Source of the DNA: Megascapheus bottae
Lineage: Eukaryota; Chordata; Mammalia; Rodentia; Geomyidae
Reading direction: 5' to 3'
Length of the DNA stretch: 64,000 nucleotides
Assembly (NCBI GenBank): GCA_024803745.1
Contig: JANJXV010000153.1
Coordinates: forward strand, 1,550,001-1,614,000
Below are positions 36,913-50,556 of the stretch, in pieces. Under the pieces are notes generated by a model. That model saw only the letters and a program-made list of their open reading frames with translations, was not told where the DNA came from and made no database searches. Every line of letters begins with the position of its first letter. Position 1 is the first letter of the stretch. The position numbers were made by a program, and so were the translations under genes.

Positions 36913-37574
36913 TTGAAAATGGGAGCAAGATTACTACTAAATACGATTATAGTTTTTCAGATATAACCAACCTAGACCTCTGTAGCTGGCAGACACTAGA
37001 TGTTCACAAGTTTTGATTGGTATTATCACTCTTTCTTTTTGTGCACTTACAGACCAGCCTAATACAACCACTGATAAGCGATTTATACCCAAAACAATAA
37101 GCCTCTCAATCCAATCTCTATTGTCTTTAAGTCCCTCTGAGCCTAGAGAATAATTAACCACCTACAAATACAATATTGCTCAACAGCCATCAAGTGTAGA
37201 TCCGTGCAGTATAAGGGTTGAAAGACGAGCAGAGGTCCAGAGATAGAAAAAAAGAATGAGAGAGGTCAGGGGAGGTGCAAGAGGATTAACGTAGGAGTGT
37301 AAGAATATTGTAGTAATGAAGAAAAGTTATAGCATAAGGATAACTGACATAAGTTGGTAAGTAGGTAGCATATTTGAGTACAAAGTTTGGAAAGTATTAG
37401 AATAAAACTTATGTGTTGCTGCACGACTAGCTCTTAGCCCAACCAGTGGCCTCACAGTGGACCCTGGGATGGATCTGTTTTTCTTGTCTACGTTGAGGGA
37501 AAGGGGTATTTCACAAGATGCAGAAGCGAAGATTTCAGAAGCAAATGCTGTGAGTGAATTAGCTCGTAAAAAGC

Positions 37575-37783
37575 ATTTTTATTTTCTTTTATCTTTCTGC
37601 CAGTCTTGGGGCTTGAATTCAGGGCCTGAGCACTGTCCTCGGGTTTTCTCAAGTCTAGCCCTCTGCCACTTGAGCCACAGTGCCACATCTAGATTTTCTA
37701 TCTATGTGGTACTGAGCAATCAAACCCAGATCTTCATGGATGCTAGGCAAGCACTCTACCACTATGCCAAACTCTCAACCCTG
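37575..37783 (-). mobile_element. ID-like dimeric SINE copy A, unit 6
   Basis: Reads taccactatgcc near its 5' end, as do units 7-9, whereas units 1-5 read taccagtatgcc. Confidence 0.8.
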
Positions 37784-37800
37784 ACATAGTAATTATAAAG

Positions 37801-37820
37801 TCATCATCATCATCATCATA
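37801..37820. repeat. (TCA)n microsatellite, unit 6
   Basis: Common 20-base uninterrupted form. Confidence 0.95.
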
Positions 37821-38017
37821 TCCAAATATCCTTTCTCCTACAAAGAATGAACACTTAACTGTGTCTAATGCTTTTTTTTAATTTCACTAATTCTTCTGTG
37901 TTTTTCCCTCTTGCATTTTTTACACATGACAGCAAACTAGTCACCAGGAAAAAATTGATTAGGATACAGAAACCTAATAATATCCTAGTAGATTGACGTC
38001 AAAAATATGTGCAAGAT

Positions 38018-38214
38018 GCCCTGTGTGTTTGACCTAGTGGGAGAGTCCTTGGCTACCAAGCAGTAAGCCTCAGGTTTGATTCCTCATTACCACATACATA
38101 GAAAACGCTGCAAGTGGTGCTGTGGCTCGGTGGGACAGCTAAAGCCTAAAGAAAGCCCAAGAACAATGTTCACACTCTGAGGTCAAGTCCCAAGACTAGG
38201 AAAAACAAAAAAAA
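38018..38214 (+). mobile_element. ID-like dimeric SINE copy B, unit 6
   Basis: gactaggaaaaac at the tail is shared with units 7 and 8, not 9. Confidence 0.8.
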
Positions 38215-39258
38215 TTCGACAAGGGGCAAAATGCAGGCAGAGAAGGCACTGTGAAGCAAATGTTTTGTAAAGGATGAGGGCAATATTGACCCTTAAGTTT
38301 GGATCTTACCTAAGAAAGGCTCCTTGAGCCTGAGACCAGACTGGTAGTTGGGCCTAGTGGAAGACATTGGGATTGGACAAATAAGGTGTGCTGTATACTA
38401 CATCCACACGTATATTGTGAGACTGGAGGAGAGATTCAGCCTCCAGTATGTCTTTGGTGAGGTCTTTTGTGAGCAAGGATCTTTGGTCATTGGGCCCTGA
38501 AAGGTGACCCTGCCTCCCTCACAATGGAACAGAATATGGAACCCTGGTAACCAAGCCACTGTAACTAACAACCAGCTCAAGCCAGCTCACTTGGCCTGTG
38601 GCTCAGGAGGAAGAAAGATGTTGCTGTGCTGTTGCCAAAGGTCAGGAAACTCGAGTCTCAGGCATGGAAGTTGTGGATGTCTTACTCGAAGATGTACATG
38701 CTAGATCATTGCCAAGCCACAAATCCAGTATAACAGAACTTTCTCTAAGAAGAAGGCCGGGAAAATCAAGGGCAACCAGATGAGGTAAATTTCTAAGAAG
38801 AAATGTATTTGACCCCATCATCATCCCCACACACTACAACTTTCTTTTTTTTTCATTATTTTATTGTAATTAGTAAAAGGGTTAGATGATATTTGCCAGA
38901 TAGAAGGTGCATTAATTCACATACATTGATACCCTTTCACATGTCTTGGTACCCATTTCCCTCCAACCCCACACCCCCACCCGTCTTGGTTTTCCCCCCT
39001 TCCCTATCAAATTTCAAATATCCAAATACAAATAAATTCAATATATCAGATAACAAAGTGAGATACTATACCAATATGGGATAACCAAGGGACAGCAAGC
39101 GAGATGAGAGACAACATAGTACATTAAGGACAACAATCATTCATTATATGGCTTTTGTGTCAATATCCTGGAGGTCCTTTCAATTAGCTTCACATTATAT
39201 GGCCTTTTATATGGCCTTTTGCTCTATTGCCAATCTCTGCTAGTAGAGCCCAAGGTTT

Positions 39259-42200
39259 CTACTGATTATGACGAATGAGGGAAACCACTGAGCCTAAGTT
39301 CCTTTGAGTCTGGCTTACTTCACTTAATATGATTTGTTCTAAGTCTTTCCATTTCCTAACAAATGGGGCGATGTCATTCTTTCTGACAGCAGCATAGAAT
39401 TCCATTGTGTACAAATACCACAACTTGTTGATCCACTCATCAACTGAGGGACATCTGGGTTGGTTCCATATCTTTGCTATGGTGAATAGTGCTGCAATGA
39501 ACATTGTTGTGCTAGTGGGTTTAGTATGCCCTTGTTTCTGGATTGTTGGGTAAATGCCAAGTACTGGAATTGCTGGGTCATAGGGGAGTTGTATGTTTAG
39601 CGTTTTGAGGCACTGCCGCACTGCTTAACATAGTGGTTGAATGAGTTTGCACTCCCACCAACAGTGTAGTAGTGATCCCTCCTGACCACATCCCCTCCAG
39701 CATCTGTTGTCATTCGTTTTCCTGATCCTGGCCATTCTAACTGGAGTTAGGTGGAATCTTAGACTTGTTTTGATTTGCATTTCTTTTATGACCAGAGATG
39801 TTGAGCATTTCTTCATGTGTCTATAGGCCATTTTTGTTTCTTCTTCAGAGAAGACTCTCTTTAAGTCTTTGGCCCATTTTGTAATGGGATGGGTGTTACT
39901 TTGGAGGTTAGTTTTGGAGTGATTCAATTTTTTGAGTTGTTGATATATTTTAGATATGAGGCCTTGTTCCGTTGTTTGGGTGGTGAAGATCTTCTCCCAC
40001 TCTGTAGGCTTCCTGATTAGTTTACTAGCTATATCCGTTGCCATACAAAAGCTCTGCAGTTTAATCCAGTCCCACTTATCCAGCCTTTCTCTGATTTGTT
40101 GTGATTCTTGGTCCTTATTAAGAAAGTTTGACCTGTACCAAGGAGGCCTAGTGTATCTCCTATTCCTTCCTGTAAACTTTTCAGTGTGTCAGCTTTTACC
40201 TCCACGTCTTTGATCCATTTGGAGTTAATTCTAGTGCAAGGGGACAAAGAAGGATCCAACTTTAGTTTTCTGCAGGTGTTTAACCAGTTCTGCCAGCACA
40301 ACTGTTGAAGAGGCTATCTTTCTTCCATTCTATTTTTTTGGCTCCCTGGTCAAAGATTAGGTGGCCATAGGTCTGTGGTTTAATATATGGGTCCGCAGAT
40401 CTACTCCATTGGACTTCAGGCCTGTTCTTGTGCCAGTACCAAGCTGTTTTGAGAATTATAGCTCTGTAATAGAGCCTTAAGTTTGGAATTGAAATTCCTC
40501 CAGCGCTGTTCTTTCTGCTAAGAAGTGTTTTTGCTATACGGGGTCTTTTATTATTCCATATGAAATTTTGAATTGCCTTTTCTATGTCTTTAAAGAATGG
40601 CATTGGGATGTTGATGGGTATTACATTGAATTTGTAGATAGCCCTTGGCAAGATTGTCATTTTCACAATGTTGATTCTTCCAATCCAGGAGCATGGGAGG
40701 TTTTTCCATTTCCTTAGTTCTGCTTTAATTTCCTTTTTTAGGGTTTTAAAGTTTTCATCTAAACGGTCCTTTACATTCTTAGTTAAGCTAATTGCTAGGT
40801 ACTTTATTTTCTTTGAGGCTATTGTGAAAGGATTTTCTTTCCTGATTATTGCCTCGTTCCTCTCAGTGTTGGCGTAAAGTAAGGCAGTTGATTTGTGAGG
40901 GTTGATTTTATGGCCTGCTACCCTTCCAAAGCTTTGAATCAGCTCAAGGAGCTTGGGAGTAGAGTCTATAGGATTCTTTGAATACAGAATCATGTCATCT
41001 GCAAAGAGGGATAGTTTTATTTCCTCTTTCCCTACTTGGATCCCCTTTATGCTTGCTTCTTGCCTTATTGCACTGCCTAGGAATTCTAGTACTATGTTAA
41101 AAAGGAGTGGAGAGAGTGGGCATCCTCGTCTCGTTCCTGATTTTAGAGGGAATGGCTTTAGATTTTCACCATTAAGTATAATACTAGCAGTGGGTTTCTC
41201 ATACACAGCCTTTATTACATTGAGAAATGTTCCATGGATTCCTAGTGTCTGCACATCTTTTAACATAAAGGGGTTTTGGATCTTGTCAAATGCCTTTTCC
41301 GCATCTATTGAGACAATCATGTGATTTTATCCCTGTTCCTGTTGATGTGTTGAATTATATTAATTGATTTGTGTATGTTGAACCAGCTTTGCCTCCCTGT
41401 GATGAATCCAGTTTGATCATAGTGTACATTTTTTTTGATGAGTTGTTGTAGACGGTTGGCCAGTATTTTGTTGAGAAGTTTTGCATCGAGGTTCATCAAA
41501 GAAATGGGTCTATAGATCTCTTTCTTTGATGAATCTCTGTCTGGTTTGGGGATGAGGGATATGCTGGCTTCACAGAATCAGTTTAGTAAAGAACCTTCAT
41601 TTTCAATTTCGTTGAAGAGCTTGAGGAGGATTGGTGTGAGCTCTGCTTTGAAGACCTTATAGAATTCAGCTGTGAATCCATCTGGCCCTGGGGTCTTTTT
41701 AAGTGGAAGTTGTCTAATTTCCATTTCTACTTCAGAGCTTGAAATAGGCCTGTTGAGTTGGGTTAGCTCTTCTTGGTTCAGTGTGTGTATGTTAATATTG
41801 TCTAGGAATTCATCCATTTCTTCTAGATTCTCAAATTTGTTGGCGTAAAGGTTTGAGAAGTATTCCCTCATGATATTCTGGATCTTGGTAATTTCTGTCG
41901 TGATATTACCATTTTCATCTGCGATTTTGTTTATTTCGATATGCTCTCTTCTTTTTTTGGTAAGATTTGCTAAGGGCTTGTCAATATTGTTAATTCTTTC
42001 AAGAACCAACTCCTTCTTTTGTTGATTCTGTCTATAGTTTTTTTTATTCCAAATCATTTAATTCTGCTTTGATTTTAATAATTTGCTTTCTCCTAATGGG
42101 TTTAGGGTTGGTTTGTTGCTCTTTTTCCAGGAGGTTAAGGTGAGACATTAACTAGTTGGTTTGCCATTTTTCCAACTTGCTGTTGTAGGCACTCCGCGCT

Positions 42201-43094
42201 ATAAATTTTCCTCTGAGTACTGCCTTTGTTGTGTCCCTAAGGAGTTGATATTTGTGTGCTCCTTATTGTTAAATTTCATAAACAGTTGGATATCTGTTCT
42301 GAACTCTTCGATTACCCATTGTTTTTGATTCAACAATGTGTGGTTCAGTCTCCATGAGTTACAGGGTTTTCTTTGGTGGAGATGTGTGTTCAGCTCCAAT
42401 TTGATGCCTTTATGGTCTGAGAGTGTGCATGGAATAATTTCAGTGTTTCTGAATCTGTCCAGGTTTGCTTTATGGCCTAAGATGTGGTCTATTTTGGAAA
42501 ATGTTCCATGTGCTGCTGAGAAAAACGTATATTGTGGTGTTACTGGGTGGAATATTCTGCAGATGTCTGTTAGATCTAGTTGGTCTATATAGTTGTTCAG
42601 TTCTAAGGTTTCTCTGTTGAGTTTTTGCCTTGTTTATCTGTCCATAGGTGAGAGTGGTGTGTTAAACTCACCAACAATCACTGTGTTTCGATCTATGTAT
42701 GGTTTCAGTGTAAGTAAAGTTTGCTTGATGAAGTTTGGAGCTCCGGGATTGGGTGTGTAAATATTTAGGATTGTTATGTCTTCTGGGAGGAAAGATCACT
42801 TTAGTAGTATGTAGTAACCTTCTTTGTCTTTTCTTACTAATTTTAGTTTGAAGTCTATTGTATCTGATATGAGGATGGCAACTCTAGCCTGTTTATGGGG
42901 GCAGTTAGCTTGATAGAGTTTATTCCAACCTCTCACTTTCAAAAGATGATTGTTTTTGGGTAAGATGTGTCTCTCGAAGTCAGCAGAACGATAGCTCTTG
43001 CTTTTTGATCCAACTAGACAACCTATGCCGTTTAATTGGAGAGTTAATCTATTGATTGAGAGTTAGGATTGAGATATTTATTAGTTCCTACCAT
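39259..43094 (-). pseudogene. ORF2: L1 ORF2, unit 6, broken
   Basis: The 4-nt loss near the start is shared with units 7-8, and further bases are lost or changed at about 43046. Private stops in the endonuclease region are a TGA in the ILLKG segment (gatcactttag, about 42796) and a TAA at codon 156 (cttgtttatctg, about 42633). The C-terminal half has 1-nt losses at about 40303 and 40130 and a TAA at about 39625 (ctgcttaacat), all three shared with unit 7. The RT frame 41320-40280 keeps FADD. Confidence 0.96.
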
Positions 43095-43142
43095 TTTTAA
43101 AAGCTTTTAGTAGGGCCTGTGTCTTGACAGTTCTTGTGGTCC

Positions 43143-44326
43143 TTAGATGGTATGCTCTTTAGGTGCCATTTCTTTCCCTATATTGCATTTATTTTGGTTT
43201 TCTATGTATAGAGCATCTTTGAGAATTCTCTGTAGTGTTGGTTTTGTTTCGACATATTGTTGCAGCTTTTCCCTGGAATGGAATGTTTTTATTTTTCCCT
43301 CAGTTATGAATGAGAGCTTAGCTGGCTACAGTATTCTTGGTTGGTAGTTATTTGATATAAGGGCATGACATATATGCTTCCAGTCACTTCGTGCTTGCAT
43401 GGTCTCTGCTGAGAAATCTGGGGTTATTCTGATTGGTTTGCCTTTGTAGGTTACTGATCCCTTTTCCCTGGCTGCCTTTAGGATCTTTCCTTTCGTTTCT
43501 ATTGATCCAGTTCGGATCACAATGTGGCGGTGGGATGTTCTATTCTGGTCAGGTCTGTTTGTGGTTCTAAAAGCTTCTCGTATCTGGATGGGCCTGCCCT
43601 TCTGGATATTTGGGAAATTCTCTGAGATGATTCCCTGAAGTATATTTCCAATACCATTGACCTCTTTCTCCACGCCCTCCTCAGTACCAACTAGCCTTAA
43701 ATTAGGCTTCCTAATTGTATCTTGGACCTCCTGAAGCACTCTCTCATATTTCCTAGATTTGGATTGACTCATTTTCTGTTCTTTATAATACCTAAATTAT
43801 CTTCAGCCACGGAAATTCTCTCCTCTGCAATGTCTAACGTGATATGAAAGCTATCTACTTTATCTTTCATCTCCCTTGCTTCTAATTGCTCACTTTTGAT
43901 GCCTTGCATCCCTTGTTTTAGATCATGTATGGATTTCTTTATCTCCTTGATTTCCTTTTGAGTGCTTAGCTCAGTAGCTTTATTTTCTTTGGACATTTGC
44001 TGGAGTTTGGTCACGTTTTTATTTGTGGATTCTTTGAATTTATCCATCTTTCTTTGAAAAACCTTTATTATGGCCTCCTTTATGGCTTCTTCCTTTTCAC
44101 TTATCACCTTGTTTTTGCTTTCCTCTTGTTCAGGTATGGCTTCCTCCATTATCTCTTTCTTTATATTTTCACATTTTTCATTAATGATGTTTATCAATTG
44201 CATTTGTGTAGCAATTGGAAGACTCTCCTCTAGGTTTGCCAGTGACTGTTCCATTGTCTGTTTACATTGGGTGGGGGATGTTGTTTCTTGATTTGACATT
44301 TTTCTTGAGTTTCTTGTTCTGCCCAT
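43143..44326 (-). pseudogene. ORF1: L1 ORF1, unit 6, broken
   Basis: Frames 44326-43769 and 43772-43326. It has right-group changes RKMDKFKES, AFRTTNRPDQN and VDSFHI, plus private MKDKVDSF. Confidence 0.94.
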
Positions 44327-44988
44327 TTGAAAATGGGAGCAAGATTACTACTAAATACGATTATAGTTTTTCAGATATAACCAACCTAGACCTCTGTAGC
44401 TGGCAGACACTAGATGTTCACAAGTTTTGATTGGTATTATCACTCTTTCTTTTTGTGCACTTACAGACCAGCCTAATACAACCACTGATAAGCGATTTAT
44501 ACCCAAAACAATAAGCCTCTCAATCCAATCTCTATTGTCTTTAAGTCCCTCTGAGCCTAGAGAATAATTAACCACCTACAAATACAATATTGCTCAACAG
44601 CCATCAAGTGTAGATCCGTGCAGTATAAGGGTTGAAAGACGAGCAGAGGTCCAGAGATAGAAAAAAAGAATGAGAGAGGTCAGGGGAGGTGCAAGAGGAT
44701 TAACGTAGGAGTGTAAGAATATTGTAGTAATGAAGAAAATTTATAGCATAAGGATAACTGACATAAGTTGGTAAGTAGGTAGCATATTTGAGTACAAAGT
44801 TTGGAAAGTATTAGAATAAAACTTATGTGTTGCTGCACGACTAGCTCTTAGCCCAACCAGTGGCCTCACAGTGGACCATGGGATGGATCTGTTTTTCTTG
44901 TCTACGTTGAGGGAAAGGGGTATTTCACAAGATGCAGAAGCGAAGATTTCAGAAGCAAATGCTGTGAGTGAATTAGCTCGTAAAAAGC

Positions 44989-45197
44989 ATTTTTATTTTC
45001 TTTTATCTTTCTGCCAGTCTTGGGGCTTGAATTCAGGGCCTGAGCACTGTCCTCGGGTTTTCTCAAGTCTAGCCCTCTGCCACTTGAGCCACAGTGCCAC
45101 ATCTAGATTTTCTATCTATGTGGTACTGAGCAATCAAACCCAGATCTTCATGGATGCTAGGCAAGCACTCTACCACTATGCCAAACTCTCAACCCTG
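44989..45197 (-). mobile_element. ID-like dimeric SINE copy A, unit 7
   Basis: Matches unit 6 throughout by eye. Confidence 0.8.
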
Positions 45198-45214
45198 ACA
45201 TAGTAATTATAAAA

Positions 45215-45234
45215 TCATCATCATCATCATCATA
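45215..45234. repeat. (TCA)n microsatellite, unit 7
   Basis: Common 20-base form; the base before the run is A (aaaatcatc) instead of G. Confidence 0.95.
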
Positions 45235-45431
45235 TCCAAATATCCTTTCTCCTACAAAGAATGAACACTTAACTGTGTCTAATGCTTTTTTTTAATTTCA
45301 CTAATTCTTCTGTGTTTTTCCCTCTTGCATTTTTTACACATGACAGCAAACTAGTCACCAGGAAAAAATTGATTAGGATACAGAAACCTAATAATATCCT
45401 AGTAGATTGACGTCAAAAATATGTGCAAGAT

Positions 45432-45628
45432 GCCCTGTGTGTTTGACCTAGTGGGAGAGTCCTTGGCTACCAAGCAGTAAGCCTCAGGTTTGATTCCTCA
45501 TTACCACATACATAGAAAACGCTGCAAGTGGTGCTGTGGCTCGGTGGGACAGCTAAAGCCTAAAGAAAGCCCAAGAACAATGTTCACACTCTGAGGTCAA
45601 GTCCCAAGACTAGGAAAAACAAAAAAAA
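45432..45628 (+). mobile_element. ID-like dimeric SINE copy B, unit 7
   Basis: Matches unit 6, including gactaggaaaaac. Confidence 0.8.
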
Positions 45629-46672
45629 TTCGACAAGGGGCAAAATGCAGGCAGAGAAGGCACTGTGAAGCAAATGTTTTGTAAAGGATGAGGGCAATAT
45701 TGACCCTTAAGTTTGGATCTTACCTAAGAAAGGCTCCTTGAGCCTGAGACCAGACTGGTAGTTGGGCCTAGTGGAAGACATTGGGATTGGACAAATAAGG
45801 TGTGCTGTATACTACATCCACACGTATATTGTGAGACTGGAGGAGAGATTCAGCCTCCAGTATGTCTTTGGTGAGGTCTTTTGTGAGCAAGGATCTTTGG
45901 TCATTGGGCCCTGAAAGGTGACCCTGCCTCCCTCACAATGGAACAGAATATGGAACCCTGGTAACCAAGCCACTGTAACTAACAACCAGCTCAAGCCAGC
46001 TCACTTGGCCTGTGGCTCAGGAGGAAGAAAGATGTTGCTGTGCTGTTGCCAAAGGTCAGGAAACTCGAGTCTCAGGCATGGAAGTTGTGGATGTCTTACT
46101 CGAAGATGTACATGCTAGATCATTGCCAAGCCACAAATCCAGTATAACAGAACTTTCTCTAAGAAGAAGGCCGGGAAAATCCAGGGCAACCAGATGAGGT
46201 AAATTTCTAAGAAGAAATGTATTTGACCCCATCATCCTCCCCACACACTACAACTTTCTTTTTTTTCATTTTTTTATTGTAATTAGTAAAAGGGTTAGAT
46301 GATATTTGCCAGATAGAAGGTGCATTAATTCACATACATTGATACCCTTTCACATGTCTTGGTACCCATTTCCCTCCAACCCCACACCCCCCACCCGTCT
46401 TGGTTTTCCCCCCTTCCCTATCAAATTTCAAATATCCAAATACAAATAAATTCAATATATCAGATAACAAAGTGAGATACTATACCAATATGGGATAACC
46501 AAGGGACAGCAAGCGAGATGAGAGACAACATAGTACATTAAGGACAACAATCATTCATTATATGGCTTTTGTGTCAATATCCTGGAGGTCCTTTCAATTA
46601 GCTTCACATTATATGGCCTTTTATATGGCCTTTTGCTCTATTGCCAATCTCTGCTAGTAGAGCCCAAGGTTT

Positions 46673-49600
46673 CTACTGATTATGACGAATGAGGGAAACC
46701 ACTGAGCCTAAGTTCCTTTGAGTCTGGCTTACTTCACTTAATATGATTTGTTCTAAGTCTTTCCATTTCCTAACAAATGGGGTGATGTCATTCTTTCTGA
46801 CAGCAGCATAGAATTCCATTGTGTACAAATACCACAACTTGTTGATCCACTCATCAACTGAGGGACATCTTTGTTGGTTCCATATCTTTGCTATGGTGAA
46901 TAGTGCTGCAATGAACATTGTTGTGCTAGTGGGTTTAGTATGCCCTTGTTTCTGGATTGTTGGGTAAATGCCAAGTACTGGAATTGCTGGGTCATAGGGG
47001 AGTTGTATGTTTAGCGTTTTGAGGCACTGCCGCACTGCTTAACATAGTGGTTGAATGAGTTTGCACTCCCACCAACAGTGTAGTAGTGATCCCTCCTGAC
47101 CACATCCCCTCCAGCATCTGTTGTCATTCGTTTTCCTGATCCTGGCCATTCTAACTGGAGTTAGGTGGAATCTTAGACTTGTTTTGATTTGCATTTCTTT
47201 TATGACCAGAGATGTTGAGCATTTCTTCATGTGTCTATAGGCCATTTTTGTTTCTTCTTCAGAGAAGACTCTCTTTAAGTCTTTTCCCATTTTGTAATGG
47301 GATGGGTGTTACTTTGGAGGTTAGTTTTGGAGTGATTCAATTTTTTGAGTTGTTGATATATTTTAGATATGAGGCCTTGTTCCGTTGTTTGGGTGGTGAA
47401 GATCTTCTCCCACTCTGTAGGCTTCCTGATTAGTTTACTAGCTATATCCGTTGCCATACAAAAGCTCTGCAGTTTAATGCAGTCCCACTTATCCAGCCTT
47501 TCTCTGATTTGTTGTGATTCTTGGTCCTTATTAAGAAAGTTTGACCTGTACCAAGGAGGCCTAGTGTATCTCCTATTCCTTCCTGTAAACTTTTCAGTGT
47601 GTCAGCTTTTACCTCCACGTCTTTGATCCATTTGGAGTTAATTCTAGTGCAAGGGGACAAAGAAGGATCCAACTTTAGTTTTCTGCAGGTGTTTAACCAG
47701 TTCTGCCAGCACAACTGTTGAAGAGGCTATCTTTCTTCCATTCTATTTTTTTGGCTCCCTGGTCAAAGATTAGGTGGCCATAGGTCTGTGGTTTAATATA
47801 TGGGTCCGCAGATCTACTCCATTGGACTTCAGGCCTGTTCTTGTGCCAGTACCAAGCTGTTTTGAGAATTATAGCTCTGTAATAGAGCCTTAAGTTTGGA
47901 ATTGAAATTCCTCCAGCGCTGTTCTTTCTGCTAAGAAGTGTTTTTGCTATACGGGGTCTTTTATTATTCCATATGAAATTTTGAATTGCCTTTTCTATGT
48001 CTTTAAAGAATGACATTGGGATGTTGATGGGTATTACATTGAATTTGTAGATAGCCCTTGGCAAGATTGTCATTTTCACAATGTTGATTCTTCCAATCCA
48101 GGAGCATGGGAGGTTTTTCCATTTCCTTAGTTCTGCTTTAATTTCCTTTTTTAGGGTTTTAAAGTTTTCATCTAAATGGTCCTTTACATTCTTAGTTAAG
48201 CTAATTGCTAGGTACTTTATTTTCTTTGAGGCTATTGTGAAAGGATTTTCTTTCCTGATTATTGCCTCGTTCCTCTCAGTGTTGGCGTAAAGTAAGGCAG
48301 TTGATTTGTGAGGGTTGATTTTATGGCCTGCTACCCTTCCAAAGCTTTGAATCAGCTCAAGGAGCTTGGGAGTAGAGTCTATAGGATTCTTTGAATACAG
48401 AATCATGTCATCTGCAAAGAGGGATAGTTTTATTTCCTCTTTCCCTACTTGGATCCCCTTTATGCTTGCTTCTTGCCTTATTGCACTGCCTAGGAATTCT
48501 AGTACTATGTTAAAAAGGAGTGGAGAGAGTGGGCATCCTCGTCTCGTTCCTGATTTTAGAGGGAATGGCTTTAGATTTTCACCATTAAGTATAATACTAG
48601 CAGTGGGTTTCTCATACACAGCCTTTATTACATTGAGAAATGTTCCATGGATTCCTAGTGTCTGCACATCTTTTAACATAAAGGGGTTTTGGATCTTGTC
48701 AAATGCCTTTTCCGCATCTATTGAGACAATCATGTGATTTTATCCCTGCTCCTGTTGATGTGTTGAATTATATTAATTGATTTGTGTATGTTGAACCAGC
48801 TTTGCCTCCCTGTGATGAATCCAGTTTGATCATAGTGTACATTTTTTTTGATGAGTTGTTGTAGACGGTTGGCCAGTATTTTGTTGAGAAGTTTTGCATC
48901 GAGGTTCATCAAAGAAATGGGTCTATAGATCTCTTTCTTTGATGAATCTCTGTCTGGTGTGGGGATGAGGGATATGCTGGCTTCACAGAATCAGTTTAGT
49001 AAAGAACCTTCATTTTCAATTTCGTTGAAGAGCTTGAGGAGGATTGGTGTGAGCTCTGCTTTGAAGACCTTATAGAATTCAGCTGTGAATCCATCTGGCC
49101 CTGGGGTCTTTTTAAGTGGAAGTTGTCTAATTTCCATTTCTACTTCAGAGCTTGAAATAGGCCTGTTGAGTTGGGTTAGCTCTTCTTGGTTCAGTGTGTG
49201 TATGTTAATATTGTCTAGGAATTCATCCATTTCTTCTAGATTCTCAAATTTGTTGGCGTAAAGGTTTGAGAAGTATTCCCTCATGATATTCTGGATCTTG
49301 GTAATTTCTGTCGTGATATTACCATTTTCATCTGCGATTTTGTTTATTTCGATATGCTCTCTTCTTTTTTTGGTAAGATTTGCTAAGGGCTTGTCAATTT
49401 TGTTAATTCTTTCAAGAACCAACTCCTTCTTTTGTTGATTCTGTCTATAGTTTTTTTTATTCCAAATCATTTAATTCTGGTTTGATTTTAATAATTTGCT
49501 TTCTCCTAATGGGTTTAGGGTTGGTTTGTTGCTCTTTTTCCAGGAGGTTAAGGTGAGACATTAACTAGTTGGTTTGCCATTTTTCCAACTTGCTGTTGTA

Positions 49601-50508
49601 GGCACTCCGCGCTATAAATTTTCCTCTGAGTACTGCCTTTGTTGTGTCCCTAAGGAGTTGATATTTGTGTGCTCCTTATTGTTAAATTTCATAAACAGTT
49701 GGATATCTGTTCTGAACTCTTCGATTACCCATTGTTTTTGATTCAACAATGTGTGGTTCAGTCTCCATGAGTTACAGGGTTTTCTTTGGTGGAGATGTGT
49801 GTTCAGCTCCAATTTGATGCCTTTATGGTCTGAGAGTGTGCATGGAATAATTTCAGTGTTTCTGAATCTGTCCAGGTTTGCTTTATGGCCTAAGATGTGG
49901 TCTATTTTGGAAAATGTTCCATGTGCTGCTGAGAAAAACGTATATTGTGGTGTTACTGGGTGGAATATTCTGCAGATGTCTGTTAGATCTAGTTGGTCTA
50001 TATAGTTGTTCAGTTCTAAGGTTTCTCTGTTGAGTTTTTGCCTTGTTGATCTGTCCATAGGTGAGAGTGGTGTGTTAAACTCACCAACAATCACTGTGTT
50101 TCGATCTATGTATGGTTTCAGTGTAAGTAAAGTTTGCTTGATGAAGTTTGGAGCTCCGGGATTGGGTGTGTAAATATTTAGGATTGTTATGTCTTCTGGG
50201 AGGAAAGATCCCTTTAGTAGTATGTAGTAACCTTCTTTGTCTTTTCTTACTAATTTTAGTTTGAAGTCTATTGTATCTGATATGAGGATGGCAACTCTAG
50301 CCTGTTTATGGGGGCAGTTAGCTTGATAGAGTTTATTCCAACCTCTCACTTTCAAAAGATGATTGTTTTTGGGTAAGATGTGTCTCTCGAAGTCAGCAGA
50401 ACGATGGCTCTTGCTTTTTGATCCAACTAGACAACCTATGCCGTTTAATTGGAGAGTTAAGTCCATTGATTGAGAGTTAGGATTGAGATATTTATTAGTT
50501 CCTACCAT
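46673..50508 (-). pseudogene. ORF2: L1 ORF2, unit 7, broken
   Basis: From the natural ATG at 50508 a 298-codon frame is open to 49612. The 4-nt loss before codon 14 and the 2-nt loss at codon 50 together restore the frame, so only the part from about codon 9 to 50 is read out of frame. Glu145 and the SDH residues are present, Asn14 is not. RT frame 48733-47693 has FADD. It shares the 47716 and 47543 losses and the 47039 stop with unit 6; a further 1-nt loss at about 47284 is private. Confidence 0.96.
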
Positions 50509-50556
50509 TTTTAAAAGCTTTTAGTAGGGCCTGTGTCTTGACAGTTCTTGTGGTCC

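Larger units (their letters stand above)
29664..37110. repeat. Array unit 5 (7447 bp)
   Basis: Longer than its neighbours mainly through expansion of the TCA microsatellite at 30354-30397. Most of its L1 matches unit 4, but its right end (36937-37110) carries the alternative marker set of units 1, 2 and 6-8, so it is a mosaic. Spacers 29664-30127 and 30795-31420 hold no recognised gene. Confidence 0.95.
38841..44326 (-). mobile_element. Defective LINE-1, unit 6
   Basis: ORF2 39259-43094, ORF1 43143-44326. The tail is interrupted (cattattttattg). The most fragmented ORF2 of the array. Confidence 0.97.
37111..44524. repeat. Array unit 6 (7414 bp)
   Basis: First unit of the right-hand group. 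It has [10 protein letters not shown] and [10 protein letters not shown] in ORF2, and a 4-nt loss near the ORF2 start. It pairs with unit 7 through shared 1-nt deletions at about 40130 and 40303, and gcaaactagtcaccagg at about 37932. Spacers 37111-37574 and 38215-38840 hold no recognised gene. Confidence 0.95.
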
